A stretch of 64,000 nucleotides of DNA, from positions 558,001 to 622,000 of the forward strand of contig JAVHKY010000054.1 in assembly GCA_035079385.1 (NCBI GenBank), in the 5' to 3' direction. Made by a program: the position numbers and the translations under genes. The notes beneath the pieces are model-generated. The model was not told where the DNA came from. It ran no database searches and saw only the letters and a list, made by a program, of their open reading frames with translations. The DNA comes from Aspidiotus rigidus. Lineage: Eukaryota; Arthropoda; Insecta; Hemiptera; Diaspididae. This document shows positions 24,950-34,786 of this stretch, in pieces. Numbering within the stretch: position 1 is the stretch's first letter; each line of letters opens with the position of its first letter.

Positions 24950-25620
24950 GTTGGTGAAATTCAACGATACAAAGTGAGGCTAGTCGCACAAAACTTCTCT
25001 CAAATTCATGCTTGGTGAAACTTTCGCACCAGTAGCAAAATTGTAAGTTTTCGCATTCTCATTTCTAATGCATTACAATATGAATTAATTATTGACCACC
25101 TTGATGTAAAAACAGTTTTTCTTCACAGCAAATTAGAAGAGGAAATTGATATGAAGATACCCGAAGGCATTGATTTCTCAGGAGACAATGCCTACGTATT
25201 TACTCAAACGAAGCCTTGATGGTTTAAAACAAAGTAATCAATGTTGGAACCAAAAATTGGATAATTTTCTCCAATATCTAACATTCGTAAATTCAAAATC
25301 CGACTACTGTGTATATTTTTTGAAAAACCGAAAAATCATCGATAATATTTTTATTTTAGTAACGTTGACGATATTTTGATTGCCACTTACATAAGAATAC
25401 AGAATTGCTAAAAACTTTAGAAGAAAAACTTTTCAACAATTTTAAAATGACAGATGAAGGACTTCTAACATACATTTTCGGAATTAAAATTGAACGTCAA
25501 GCGGAAACGATTTATCATTCGCAAGAATTGTATTTAAGAAATATTTTGCAAAAATATAGTATGAATTGTAGTAAACCTATCGCTACGCCTCTTGAAGTTA
25601 AAGTCAACGTTAGTAGTTAT
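24950..25620 (+). pseudogene. Ty1/copia reverse transcriptase remnant
   Basis: Across several frames the sequence shows the copia RT order: YKVRLVAQNFSQ, GETFAPVAKL, a DVKTAFLHSKLEEE-like stretch, an SLDGLKQS...CWNQKLDNFL stretch, KSDYCVYF, and a VDDILIAT-like catalytic box split by a frameshift. An FGIKIERQ segment and a SKPIATPLE segment follow. Stops and frameshifts at several points show that it is dead. The integrase upstream and RNase H downstream are absent. Confidence 0.8.
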
Positions 25621-26211
25621 GTCCCCCCTAGAGATCACCCGTCCGGGCCGCGTGGTACTGATTTACGGTAGGTCGAGTACTGTGTCGCGACGACGAATTA
25701 CCTGACCGGGTCGCGCGTTGACGTGGGTCGCGCGTTACGTACATTCGGACTTACAATCAGATACATATTTTTTCACATTTGAACGTACGTTTTAGAAATA
25801 GATTCATTCGACAGATATTTCACCAGGGAATTTAATTATCTGATCACGTGAAAGAATTCGAGTGCGATATAATTTCTGTCATACACCGCAGCTGATACTA
25901 ATAAAAACTAATTTGTGACGGAGTTATCAGCGACGGATGTTGTCAAGGAATGTGAGAAAAATTTGAATGAAGTGCGTTCGTACTATCAAAAAAATTTAGC
26001 TTCAACTCTCATGCAAGAGAAATTATTTGAATGCGTTTGTCATACAATTTGTATGTGTGAAAAAATCATCTGTTTTCTCGCAAAGAGGAAATGGTAACAA
26101 TCAAATCAGCTGCGATAGTTCAAAATAATTTGTCGGACAGATACTGATGACAAATTCTTCTGGGAGCTGCTCCTTGATAGTATTACTAGTGAAAATTTAG
26201 AAGAAATAGAC
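25621..26211. other. GC-rich patch then AT-rich spacer at the Polinton flank
   Basis: From 25621 to about 25760 base use changes sharply, with CG-rich words such as GGGTCGCGCGTT occurring twice. It may be an element end or a regulatory region. A small frame at 25915-26097 (starting GTG, containing VKECEKNLNEVRSYYQ) has no ATG and is not called as a gene. No inverse partner to the GC-rich patch was found near 36.3 kb. Confidence 0.4.
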
Positions 26212-26451
26212 TTGTACTGTTATGAAAATTTTGATAATATAATTGAAAATTTTGATTTTGAAGACTTTGTTTCGGACCTTTATAATGAAAATTTTAACAA
26301 TTTTAATGTAAATATTAATTCAGATAATTCAGACTTTAATAATAATTCAGTTAATTTGGACTTTAATAATACTAATTTAAATTTTGCGGTTGACTTGGCA
26401 GCTCTCGAGGAGTTTGTCACATTGGCCCTCAGGGAATTAGAGGATAGTTAA
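26212..26451 (+). CDS. Small acidic Asn-rich ORF
   Basis: The 79 codons are very rich in Asn, Asp, Phe and Glu (ENFDNIIENFDFEDF, repeated NFN/NSD words). It ends LAALEEFVTLALRELEDS, a possible amphipathic helix. It abuts the 3' end of the integrase, tail to tail. Composition alone suggests a disordered acidic protein or a chance open frame in AT-rich DNA. Unrecognised. Confidence 0.3.
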   Translation: MYCYENFDNIIENFDFEDFVSDLYNENFNNFNVNINSDNSDFNNNSVNLDFNNTNLNFAVDLAALEEFVTLALRELEDS

Positions 26452-27573
26452 TGAAGGTGAGTACTTTGTAATTCTTGCTTATAAAAATGACCTAGTATTT
26501 TTTCACCATCTAACGCTGTAATTGAATAAGTTATTGGGTCAGTTTGATGAATTTTACATATTTTAAAAATTTCATTCCTCCATTTTCTCAAATATTTATT
26601 CGAAAAGGTATGACGATAGCGGGTAATACGTACACGATCATTTATTTTGAAGACTGGCTTGTCTAGCTTGAACTTTTTCAAAGGGTACATCCGTTCAAAA
26701 ATTTTTTTTTCGTTTTTCTTCGTCACTGAAGCAGGAGTACACCCTATAGTACGGTGAATATTTTTCTCATTGTACTCCTGTAGAATATGTGGTAAAATTT
26801 GGAGCCACTTATGATTCTGATTTACCTCAAAATGTAGCTTTAATTTCTCATTCAACGTTCTATTGAAGCGTTCAACAATGGAAGACTTAATCTCAGAAAA
26901 TGTATGTAATGATATTTAAGGTACATACATTAATCGCTTCGCTATTCCTCGACCTGTCGAATCTTGCTTCACACTTAGGCTTAATAGTCGATAACGCTTT
27001 ATGATGTATACTATTCTACTCGATTAGGATTAGTCCGATTTTCTTTGTACTTATATGTGCACGTATCTCGCACTCTTTAATCATTGTAATCGTCTTACGT
27101 TTTCGATTCGTCATTCGTATACGCATCGAAACGTTTCAAGTGTTTTTGTATTTTACATTATTAAAAAGTTTTATTCGATTTTGAATTATCTTATTATATG
27201 TATGATACATTTTTATATGATATTTCTCCAATAACCTACAAAAAATTTTATTTTCAAATTCAACTCCAAAGTCAGTCCAGAGTAGAGATCCTTTACGTTT
27301 ACTTTTTATCAAGATTTGTTCAAAAGCTTCACTCACACTGCTAGCATCTTTTTTTTTCAAAGCTACAGACCACGCAAATTTAGAGAACGTATCAATCACA
27401 TTCAACAAGTACTTATATTGAGAGTTCTCTCCAGAGAAATTCTTTGGCATAACTAATAAATCTGCGGCCCAAATATGGTCTATACCGTTTGTAATGATCC
27501 GACGAGTTTTAAATTTCTTAATCACACCTTTATGAAGCTCACGAGCTTCTAACCACTTGTCCTTTTTTGTCAT
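26448..27573 (-). pseudogene. Polinton DDE integrase, split by an insertion
   Basis: The N-terminal part (27573 down to about 27198) has DHIWAADLLVMP with the first catalytic Asp, VIDTFSKFAWSVAL, and TDFGVEF carrying the second Asp (usually TDNGTEF, so Asn is replaced by Phe). The catalytic Glu lies in the second part (SSIVERFNRTL, about 26845-26890). The C-terminal region to 26448 matches the Polinton pattern RKWRNEIFKI...LDGEKILGHFYKQELQ. Between the parts lies an insertion of about 291 bp (26907-27197) flanked by a direct repeat ATGTATG, which puts stops into the frame. Integrases of this family insert the element's DNA into the host chromosome; this copy cannot make a full enzyme unless the insertion is spliced out. 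Confidence 0.88.
26907..27197. mobile_element. Insertion in the integrase, flanked by ATGTATG
   Basis: ATGTATG occurs at 26900-26906 and 27198-27204. Removing one copy plus the 291 bp between them lines the two halves of the integrase up. Read on the minus strand the insert has AATAAA near its start (27170s) and no ORF. It may be a solo LTR or a MITE; its ends do not clearly read TG...CA, so the class is open. Confidence 0.65.
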
Positions 27574-27907
27574 TTTTTGGTCGATTTTGGTTGATTTGGG
27601 GTTCTTTTTTGTCGTTTTTTTTGTCGATTTTGGTCGTTTTTGGACGTTTGAGGGTCGTTTTTGGTTGACTTTGGTCGATTTTTCTTCCCGATCGTAGATT
27701 CATTTTTAGACAGAAATAATCGAAGAGAATAAAATTTAGTTTTACACTTACAGTAACAACAACAAATAATTTGGTAAGGGAAACAAATGGTGGTAATTCT
27801 CCTCCACCTAACTCGTTTAAATGACTGATTACGCTGTCAACAACGTCCTCTGGCGAGGTATTAAATAAATTGAGTGATGAAATAGATGATACACCTGAGT
27901 CAGACAT
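27539..27907 (-). CDS. Hypothetical small Polinton-region ORF
   Basis: The first 50 residues (MSDSGVSSISSLNLF, PEDVVDSVISHLNEL) look like ordinary protein. A donor-like GTAAGT then follows at about 27747-27752, and the remaining frame is a low-complexity Lys/Thr/Asn/Gln stretch made by a repeated GTCGATTTTGGT-like sequence. A real product would more likely be the first part spliced to something further downstream. A TATA-like TTTATATACT lies upstream at about 28090. Confidence 0.35.
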   Translation of the reverse strand: MSDSGVSSISSLNLFNTSPEDVVDSVISHLNELGGGELPPFVSLTKLFVVVTVSVKLNFILFDYFCLKMNLRSGRKIDQSQPKTTLKRPKTTKIDKKNDKKEPQINQNRPKNDKKGQVVRSS

Positions 27908-28222
27908 ACTTCACAATAATTTGAACACTTTTTTATAGGTAATAAGAAAAAACAAAAGAGAGCACAGTCAACTTCACAGAATTAATAAAACAAAATACTT
28001 AGAGCACCACACAATGATTTGAACAATTTTTACAGGTAATAAGAAAAACCTGCTCAACTTCACAATGATTTCCACTGACCAAATCCTGAGATTTATATAC
28101 TAAAAAGAGGAGCTTTATCCATTTCCCTGGTACCATGAAGACGGCGTTTTTTTGAAAGAAAGTTTTATCCATTGTGCGGTTGACCCATCGGTACCGGATG
28201 ACACATTCTTACAACTCTATTA

Positions 28223-28530
28223 GAGAGGATGTGACCGCAGTTTTAAATTTTTTTATAATTTCCACTCTAATAGAGAGGATGTGGTTATGATTTCATTTTA
28301 ATTAATTCGAGAGGATGTGACCGCAGTTTTAAATTTTTTTATAATTTCCACTCTAATAGAGAGGATGTGGTTATGATTTCATTTTAATTAATTCGAGAGG
28401 ATGTGCCTACAGTTTTAAATATTTACCATGTAATTTTTTTATAATTTCCTCTCTAATACAGAGGATGCGGTTATGATTTTATTTTAATTAATTCGAGAGG
28501 ATGTGCCTACAGTTTTAAATATTTACCATG
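28223..28530. repeat. 86-bp tandem repeat, about 3.5 copies
   Basis: GAGAGGATGTG recurs at 28223, 28309, 28395 and 28495 (spacing 86, 86 and 100). Each unit alternates with CTCTAATAGAGAGGATG, a small dyad. The array lies between the integrase side and the convergent plus-strand exons and could hold promoter or replication signals; no direct evidence. Confidence 0.85.
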
Positions 28531-28795
28531 TTAGTGAATTGATTCAGTCTCAAGCTGTTTGTCAAACTGTTCACTTCTTTTTATTTCGTCAAATAATTCA
28601 GTTTTGTGTTCAATTTAATTTAATTCAGTTTGTGTTTGCTTTTTTTATTGCTTTTTTATTTGTTCAAACCAGTATAATAATGAACGTAAGTTCAGTATTT
28701 ATATATTTCTTTTTTTTTAAAAAACAGTATTTTCATTCATTGATCCCTATTTTAGGGAATACTTGTTTTTTCAACAATTAAAAAAACTAACATAG

Positions 28796-29294
28796 GGGAA
28801 GCTGAGGAATCTGTTATGGTCTCAAATGTGAACGACATATCTCTTAAAAATGAGCATTTGAAATTATTTGGTAGTATTAGGAATGGAATGCCTCCAATCT
28901 CAGGTAATATTGTTATCTTTACTTACTAACATAATATATATATTTACACTTACTATTTTATATGTATAGCTCACTGTATGGAGTACATTAAAAACAATAA
29001 CTCGTTACCAAGCCTAATTCTATACTTCTGTGAGGTTAGCGATATAGAGACTTCGGTAGATTTCAATCTGGAGATTCAACAAGCGAAAGTAAGGATGGTT
29101 TGTTTAATAGTAATATTTTTTGTTTGTCTCAGGGATGATTAAAAAAAGGTATTTTTTTTTAATAGGAGAAATTACGTACCAAATTCTTCGCACCATACCT
29201 ACCAATGCGTTTTATAGGTGCACTGCTGGTCCGAAGAAAGACGATTTTTCAACCAGTGGGGGTTCTACACCACTATGGGGTGTTAATAAAGTAA
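28796..29294 (+). CDS. Putative spliced plus-strand gene inside the Polinton (unrecognised)
   Basis: Three consistent exon candidates: 28796-28903 (acceptor ACATAG, phase 1 to 1, encoding SLKNEHLKLFGSIRNGMPPI), 28970-29088 (acceptor TGTATAG, phase 1 to 0, encoding SLPSLILYFCEVSDIETSVD) and 29166-29294 (phase 0, KLRTKFFAPYLPMRFIGALL, ending TAA). The introns are 66 and 77 bp with GTAATA and GTAAGG donors. The third exon is also open in another frame to 29344, so the end is uncertain. The start exon is not established; an ATGAAC followed by GTAAGT at 28681-28690 is a candidate but its phase does not match the 28796 exon. The gene converges on the capsid gene. I do not recognise the protein. Confidence 0.4.
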
Positions 29295-30566
29295 ATGAAA
29301 ATCCTTATATAAATATGTATAGGAAAATGGACAAATTTTTTTAAATTGAATTATTACGGTTATAGAAAAGTGATCAACGTTCCCGTTCTTAATGAGGTGA
29401 TGACATACCTCATTATTCATGATGATAGCTGTATTTCTGACAGAGTTGGCGGGTAAATTCTCACGCCAGTTGAACATAATTCTGATATTCATCAGAGATT
29501 CTTTTATGACGGTAGGTTGATGAGAACAGTCAATGGCAATAATAGGATACTTTGTCAAAAATGTATTATAATCGATTAAAGGTTCAACTTCTTCCACATG
29601 TCTTCCATAGTAGGAAACTTTGAATTGATTGAACATATGGTACAAATTACCGCATTTCAACTCAGAATACTTCAAATTTAAGCGCTCGCGTGGATAGTAA
29701 ACGTTATTATTCAACAATACTTGAACACTCTCTAAATTACAAAAATCAAATTCAGTGTCCAACTTATTATCAACATCGGTCTGAAACCCTAATAGAATAT
29801 ATTTACATTTTGCATAGGCGACTGGGAAATCCCAAGTATATTCACTACCTATAGGTGGAGTAATATTTTGATAGAACCATTGTCTATAATTCAATTCGTA
29901 ATTCTTATTGTTTAAAATATCTTTACGAATCTGAGTTTCAAAGTTTATATTAAATTTTATTTGAGGTACCCTCCACACAATACTTGTTAAACTAAAATTA
30001 ACTTTATACCCTGAAGTAGTATCTACGAATAAAATCGCGTTGGTATTATCAGTTGTATTCCTATAGAATGTTAATTTTTGAGGCATACGATAAAGAAAAC
30101 TTTTACAGTCTTCAAAAAACCCCATTAATATAGAAAGAGGTATAGTGATGTAAAAATATCGTTTTTTGTTCAGTATATTTGTGTGAGAAGTAGAATTTAT
30201 TTTCCAACCTGCTGTATTATAACGTAAATCCCGATCAAAGGACGCTAATCCTTTCATAAAAGTTGAAATACCAGGTTTGCGAATTGTATCAATTTTACAA
30301 TCTCCAATATAATAATCAATCCTATCAAAAATATGTAGTATTCCGTTATTTGTGAAATGAATTTTATCTGTGTCTATCTCAGCGGCTACAGACTTGTCTT
30401 TTTCCGCCGAAAGAACACCTTGAATAATTAGTAAACTTTTAGAAGGTTGAGTTACAATGTCCTCATTTAATACTGAGATACTAAATTCCGACCCCGCTGT
30501 ATCAAAATTTTCAGTGAGGGAGGGACGGTAATCAAAATATTCAAAACTTTCGATAACGTTATTGGG
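29283..30566 (-). CDS. Capsid-like (hexon-type) protein of the Polinton
   Basis: The frame is open from just after a TAG at 30567-30569 to 29283, about 427 residues. The first ATG is only at 30257. The upstream 103 codons are clearly part of the protein because they carry the typical N-terminal pattern of this capsid family (FDYRPSLTENFDTAGSEF, then FTNNGILHIFDRIDYYIGD). The C-terminal half has PIIAIDCSHQPTVIKESL followed by IRIMFNWRENLPAN, a usual feature of the double jelly-roll capsid proteins of Polintons and adintoviruses. The start is therefore missing, non-ATG or supplied by splicing; the bases before the frame (TTCCCTAG) look like an acceptor. It follows the ATPase gene by about 22 bp. 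The assignment rests on motif memory, not on a structure prediction. Confidence 0.72.
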   Translation of the reverse strand, partial: PNNVIESFEYFDYRPSLTENFDTAGSEFSISVLNEDIVTQPSKSLLIIQGVLSAEKDKSVAAEIDTDKIHFTNNGILHIFDRIDYYIGDCKIDTIRKPGISTFMKGLASFDRDLRYNTAGWKINSTSHTNILNKKRYFYITIPLSILMGFFEDCKSFLYRMPQKLTFYRNTTDNTNAILFVDTTSGYKVNFSLTSIVWRVPQIKFNINFETQIRKDILNNKNYELNYRQWFYQNITPPIGSEYTWDFPVAYAKCKYILLGFQTDVDNKLDTEFDFCNLESVQVLLNNNVYYPRERLNLKYSELKCGNLYHMFNQFKVSYYGRHVEEVEPLIDYNTFLTKYPIIAIDCSHQPTVIKESLMNIRIMFNWRENLPANSVRNTAIIMNNEVCHHLIKNGNVDHFSITVIIQFKKICPFSYTYLYKDFHLLY

Positions 30567-30589
30567 CTAGGGAATTAGCTCTATGTATA

Positions 30590-31267
30590 CTACTTGGAAC
30601 AGTGTTCAAATTTTCTTTTATACTTACACCTATCATTTTCCAAGTCAACAACAAAAAATCCATAAGCTTCACGCCAACATGTATTACATAATGTTTTAAA
30701 TTTTTCAAAACTTAAATCTGTTATATACTCTAGATGTATTTGTCTCAAGTTGACCAAATCCTGGCGAAAGAGGATGAGATAATTGAAATTCTCACGAATA
30801 CCACTCTTCTTGGAAATTTTATTATATGCTTGACTAAGATAGAAACAAGAAATGTCTCTGTGACGACCACGTAGAAAGAAATTAGCTATTTTATCTTGAT
30901 TTTCAGTTAGAACGTCATCAAACACTATGACAGAATTTCTTTCTATACTTTCAGGGTCTGGTAGAAAATTGCAGGAAGTATATGTGTGAAATGTTATGCT
31001 CTTAGCATTCTTCTTCTTATTGTAACTTGTGACCAAATCTCGTAAAAAACTATATTTTTCTTGCACAGCTGTCTTAGAACACAAGTAAATATGACAAAAG
31101 GGTTTTATATGTAGTAAAATTGTGAGTAAAACATTTGTCTTACCCCCTCCACTTGGACCAAAAATACCTGCTCTTAAAACATTAGGAAACATTTCAACAG
31201 TTCTTTTAAGGTTTGGTTTTGTGTCAAAATTTATCACACTTATACTATTTCTCAAAGGAGTAGCCAT
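30590..31267 (-). CDS. DNA-packaging ATPase (FtsK/A32-like)
   Basis: 225 residues, with ATG start and TAA/TAG stop intact. Walker A is GPSGGGKT at residues 37-44, and Walker B is SVIVFDDVL at about 111-119 with two acidic residues. A DISCFYLSQAYNKI stretch follows, matching the sensor strand of A32-type ATPases. The family pumps DNA into virions of large dsDNA viruses and Polintons. It lies 105 bp downstream of the polymerase and directly before the capsid frame, in the same direction. Length is normal for the family and no break was seen. Confidence 0.9.
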   Translation of the reverse strand: MATPLRNSISVINFDTKPNLKRTVEMFPNVLRAGIFGPSGGGKTNVLLTILLHIKPFCHIYLCSKTAVQEKYSFLRDLVTSYNKKKNAKSITFHTYTSCNFLPDPESIERNSVIVFDDVLTENQDKIANFFLRGRHRDISCFYLSQAYNKISKKSGIRENFNYLILFRQDLVNLRQIHLEYITDLSFEKFKTLCNTCWREAYGFFVVDLENDRCKYKRKFEHCSK

Positions 31268-31372
31268 AATGTATTGAAAAATTCATAATTTATATTTATT
31301 TATACTAGTGTCGGACCCTCCACCACCCACTACTCTAGTAGCGTCGACATTCTATTTTATTTTTCCAACCAA

Positions 31373-34300
31373 TTAATACTTATAACCGTAAGGTACAGTG
31401 TTATAATTTTCTAAAATAATACGTTTATCAAAGTTGAAAGAGAAAGTCTTAGTCTGGTCTTCATTCACCAATTGTTTTGTCGTTTTATTCCTAACAATTT
31501 GATTATTTGTAACTTGAATTTTTTCAATTTCACCATCGATCAGTTTTTCCATGGCTTCGGCATTCAATTTTTCAGCATTTTTATGGTGAAGTGTGAAACC
31601 TTTAATTTTTGTGACTTCTTTTTGTTTGTCAGTCTTATAATAGTACGATTTTGGACCAGTAGTTAGAATATTTTCTACGAAACCTCCGTCCAATTCATCA
31701 GTCCACTCACCAAGGAGGTCTCCAGTCTTTACAGTATTTTTCCCATCATTATAATACATGATAGAGTCTGTGTCACAATAGATCACAGCCTCTCCTAATA
31801 CAACCATTTCTTTGTACAAACGTAGACGTACGTGGGCTGTAGTGAATATAGCTACAAAAATATTAACATTATAATTATTCTTAACATAATACTCTTTAAA
31901 TTTGTATGTAATTTGTACCATTTCATCGCTAATAAAGATTAAATTTACATCTTCGAGTCTTTTATCTAATAATAATTCGTAAAATCTAGACGGATCGGTC
32001 ACAAATTCATTCTGAGCCATATTATTACGTTGACCAAATTTTCCGTACAACGAATTCATCGCTAGTTTTGCTAGAGCTCTTTTTACAGGGTTTGGTTTAA
32101 TATTTCCTAAATCTAATTTTATACCTTGTCTATTTTTCACATCAGTTGCATAGGCTTCGTTAGAGGGATAATTATGAGGGCTGGATTCTAACTTAATTTT
32201 CATAAAATCGTTAATATAACCCTTAAAAATATCAGTACTACTCTTAAAGTCCCAGACTTCGTAAATATCTAAAATTTTATAACCTGTTTCAAGAGCAACT
32301 TTCACCTCCTCAGTCGCCCAAGTTCCAACAAAGGCACGCTTCTCAACAGAGTGGATATATCTACGTGAACAGGATTCAGCACAGGATCTACACAAAGCAA
32401 AAACTAATTTTTCGGACTTATTCATTTTAATCTTAGATGGTAATGTGGGAATATACAATTTTTGAGGAGGCAAAACTTTACATTTCACCAGACCAAACCA
32501 ATTTTTATCATAAGTCTTAGGGTTAAAAATTTTCTTGGGGTGGTCAATGGGAAATTTGTCGTAAAATAAGACTGATGGGTACAACGAGCATACGTCCACA
32601 TATTTTATATTTTTTGCTTTATTAGAGTGAGCTTTCAATTTAATCGCTTCTGTACGACCACCAAAGTACGCGTCGCGAGGATTCAAAGGTGAGACAATTT
32701 CAACATTCTTGTATTTCTTAAAGAGGGGGGACTTCTTCCAATCACATTCCCACATTTCAACTAAATTATAGCCAGCATCCTCAATTTGTTTGACTCGTTC
32801 TTTAGTTTTCTCGTACAAATCCTCCATTTTCTCTCGTTTCACATTATTTACAGTCTCTTCTGTGAAACACTTCAAACAACCGTGCCAAAAACACCCATAG
32901 AATTGATAGACCGTGTTGGTCTCAATATCAAATCCGTCAACTTTATCACCACAAATCTTGACTTCCCCACCGTTCAGAGCGTGACGGATGTTCTCATTCT
33001 GAAATGATCTTAGCCAACCAATTGAAGACTTGGAATACTGATCCTTAAAATTTTCATTAAAAACACCCAATGTGTCAGATTTTAAATACTTATCACGAAA
33101 AATATCCATACAAACAGAGGGAAGAGTGACATACTGAAAAGGGTCAATGTTAGCTATATCTAAAAATTCAGTTCTTAATTCTAAACAACTAGGTCTAAGT
33201 ATATCTACATCTGAATGGCAATACTCTAATAAGTCTTTTTTCAAATTAAAAATGTAATTTTCGCGGACTTTTTCCACATACCAGTTCAAGAACGCTTTAC
33301 GAGCATCTTTTTTAATTGTATCATAACTGTAATATTTTTTATTAGGGAGCGGTCCGATATAATCTTCATTCACAATGGTGTTGAAGAAGTGAGGAAAGTA
33401 TCCCTTTTTCAATTCCTTTAATCCAAACGTTTTTGGAAACGTGGACAAGGGGGCTGGGATAAAGTTAAAACTGTCTATTATTTTTATCTTAAGCACAGGA
33501 ATTTCTAGAAGCATAAGTTTAGTTCCATTGTAAATAGTATATGGAGTAATAGTATTTTTAACACAGTATTGCATAATAAATTGGGAATCGTATCCCTTTG
33601 CATAATGGGCAATAGCTGTATATCCTTGGAACCGATTAGAGATCAAGAATTCACAAAATTCATCGTTTGAGTGGAAAACAAACTTATTACCTTCAAAGTC
33701 ATGTACCACTACTAAATTAGGAATATGTGTACCACTCTCCTGTTGGCATTCGTAGTCAAAAAATAAATATTTCTCGGTATAATCACACTTTTTATTCTCT
33801 TCCTGAGGGAGCTGAATTAGTCTCTTTCTTTTTTCAACTCGGGGACCGTCATAATTCTCACATTGTATACCTAAAGTTTTAAATGTTTCCTCATTTTCGT
33901 GGAAACGTTGGCTGGTTAGATTATTTATAAGTTCTTTTGCCTCTTCATAGGCAGCATTCAATTTTATACTCGATTCATGAGTCCCTCCTTTATCAGGATG
34001 ATTTTTTAAAATTAGTTTCTTATAGTTAGTCTTTACATTTTGCTCAATATTTTCAATTACTGGACATACATGGTCACTTATAGGTATTTGAATGTCTTCT
34101 TCAATTTCAATATATTTTGGGGGGGCGCAATTCATACACCCAAACTCACACCTGCTTCCTTTGGACCTCTTTTTTTGCATATAGCATTGATGTTTCGCCA
34201 TTTCTACTACTTCTTTACAATTAAAGCATAAATCAAAACCACATCTATGATTGTTTTCACGAAGGCATAGTTTTCCACATTTTCGGCATCTATAGGAGAC

Positions 34301-34783
34301 AAAACAAACACCAAATTCGTGTTCAATGAAACATTCGCGGTTGAAACAATATCTATCACAGTCCTTGCAGAAGATTTTATCTTTAGTCTTGGGGTCATGT
34401 GCTTCTTTCATACACATGGGACAGGGTGGAATTGATTTTTTACACTTATGTGTATTTTTCCTATGATAAGCTGTATTACAAGCATGGCAGAAGAAACTTT
34501 CTCCAAAAAATGCTGTCATTGAAGAGATTAAATCGTAATGATTACCATTTTTATACAAATAAATTTTTATTTCCTCTTCGCGAGAACCATTGTAAATTAC
34601 TCTATTTAAATTTTCAGCGCAAACTACCTTAATCTGTATACCTAATAAATCTTCTACATTACGGATATCTTCTAAAGTAAATCCCTCCTCATTATATTCA
34701 CCTAAACGTGTACATAGTTCTTCGGCGAGCTCAGTTTGTATTTTTCGACCCCATCTAATAGCTCGTATATTAGCAGGAGTCAA
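31373..34783 (-). CDS. Protein-primed DNA polymerase B, main part (1136 codons)
   Basis: From the N-terminus: a helical region; a Cys/His-rich region at about residues 98-225 with many CxxC pairs; a J-domain-like segment at about 243-290 with HPDKGG at 262-267 and the helix SSIKLNAAYEEAKELI; the 3'-5' exonuclease with Exo I FFDYE (Asp about 343), Exo II AHYAKGYDSQF (about 395-402) and Exo III YCHSD (about 524); and the polymerase with motif A DVCSLYP (about 728), motif B KLAMNSLYG (about 909) and motif C CDTDS (about 1004). All catalytic residues expected for a family B enzyme are present. The open frame begins at a TTG; there is no ATG near it, and the same frame continues upstream across a single TGA into 34787-35413. 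The start is therefore probably false and the TGA is either a disabling mutation or a readthrough site. Confidence 0.93.
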   Translation of the reverse strand: MTPANIRAIRWGRKIQTELAEELCTRLGEYNEEGFTLEDIRNVEDLLGIQIKVVCAENLNRVIYNGSREEEIKIYLYKNGNHYDLISSMTAFFGESFFCHACNTAYHRKNTHKCKKSIPPCPMCMKEAHDPKTKDKIFCKDCDRYCFNRECFIEHEFGVCFVSYRCRKCGKLCLRENNHRCGFDLCFNCKEVVEMAKHQCYMQKKRSKGSRCEFGCMNCAPPKYIEIEEDIQIPISDHVCPVIENIEQNVKTNYKKLILKNHPDKGGTHESSIKLNAAYEEAKELINNLTSQRFHENEETFKTLGIQCENYDGPRVEKRKRLIQLPQEENKKCDYTEKYLFFDYECQQESGTHIPNLVVVHDFEGNKFVFHSNDEFCEFLISNRFQGYTAIAHYAKGYDSQFIMQYCVKNTITPYTIYNGTKLMLLEIPVLKIKIIDSFNFIPAPLSTFPKTFGLKELKKGYFPHFFNTIVNEDYIGPLPNKKYYSYDTIKKDARKAFLNWYVEKVRENYIFNLKKDLLEYCHSDVDILRPSCLELRTEFLDIANIDPFQYVTLPSVCMDIFRDKYLKSDTLGVFNENFKDQYSKSSIGWLRSFQNENIRHALNGGEVKICGDKVDGFDIETNTVYQFYGCFWHGCLKCFTEETVNNVKREKMEDLYEKTKERVKQIEDAGYNLVEMWECDWKKSPLFKKYKNVEIVSPLNPRDAYFGGRTEAIKLKAHSNKAKNIKYVDVCSLYPSVLFYDKFPIDHPKKIFNPKTYDKNWFGLVKCKVLPPQKLYIPTLPSKIKMNKSEKLVFALCRSCAESCSRRYIHSVEKRAFVGTWATEEVKVALETGYKILDIYEVWDFKSSTDIFKGYINDFMKIKLESSPHNYPSNEAYATDVKNRQGIKLDLGNIKPNPVKRALAKLAMNSLYGKFGQRNNMAQNEFVTDPSRFYELLLDKRLEDVNLIFISDEMVQITYKFKEYYVKNNYNVNIFVAIFTTAHVRLRLYKEMVVLGEAVIYCDTDSIMYYNDGKNTVKTGDLLGEWTDELDGGFVENILTTGPKSYYYKTDKQKEVTKIKGFTLHHKNAEKLNAEAMEKLIDGEIEKIQVTNNQIVRNKTTKQLVNEDQTKTFSFNFDKRIILENYNTVPYGYKY

Positions 34784-34786
34784 TTT

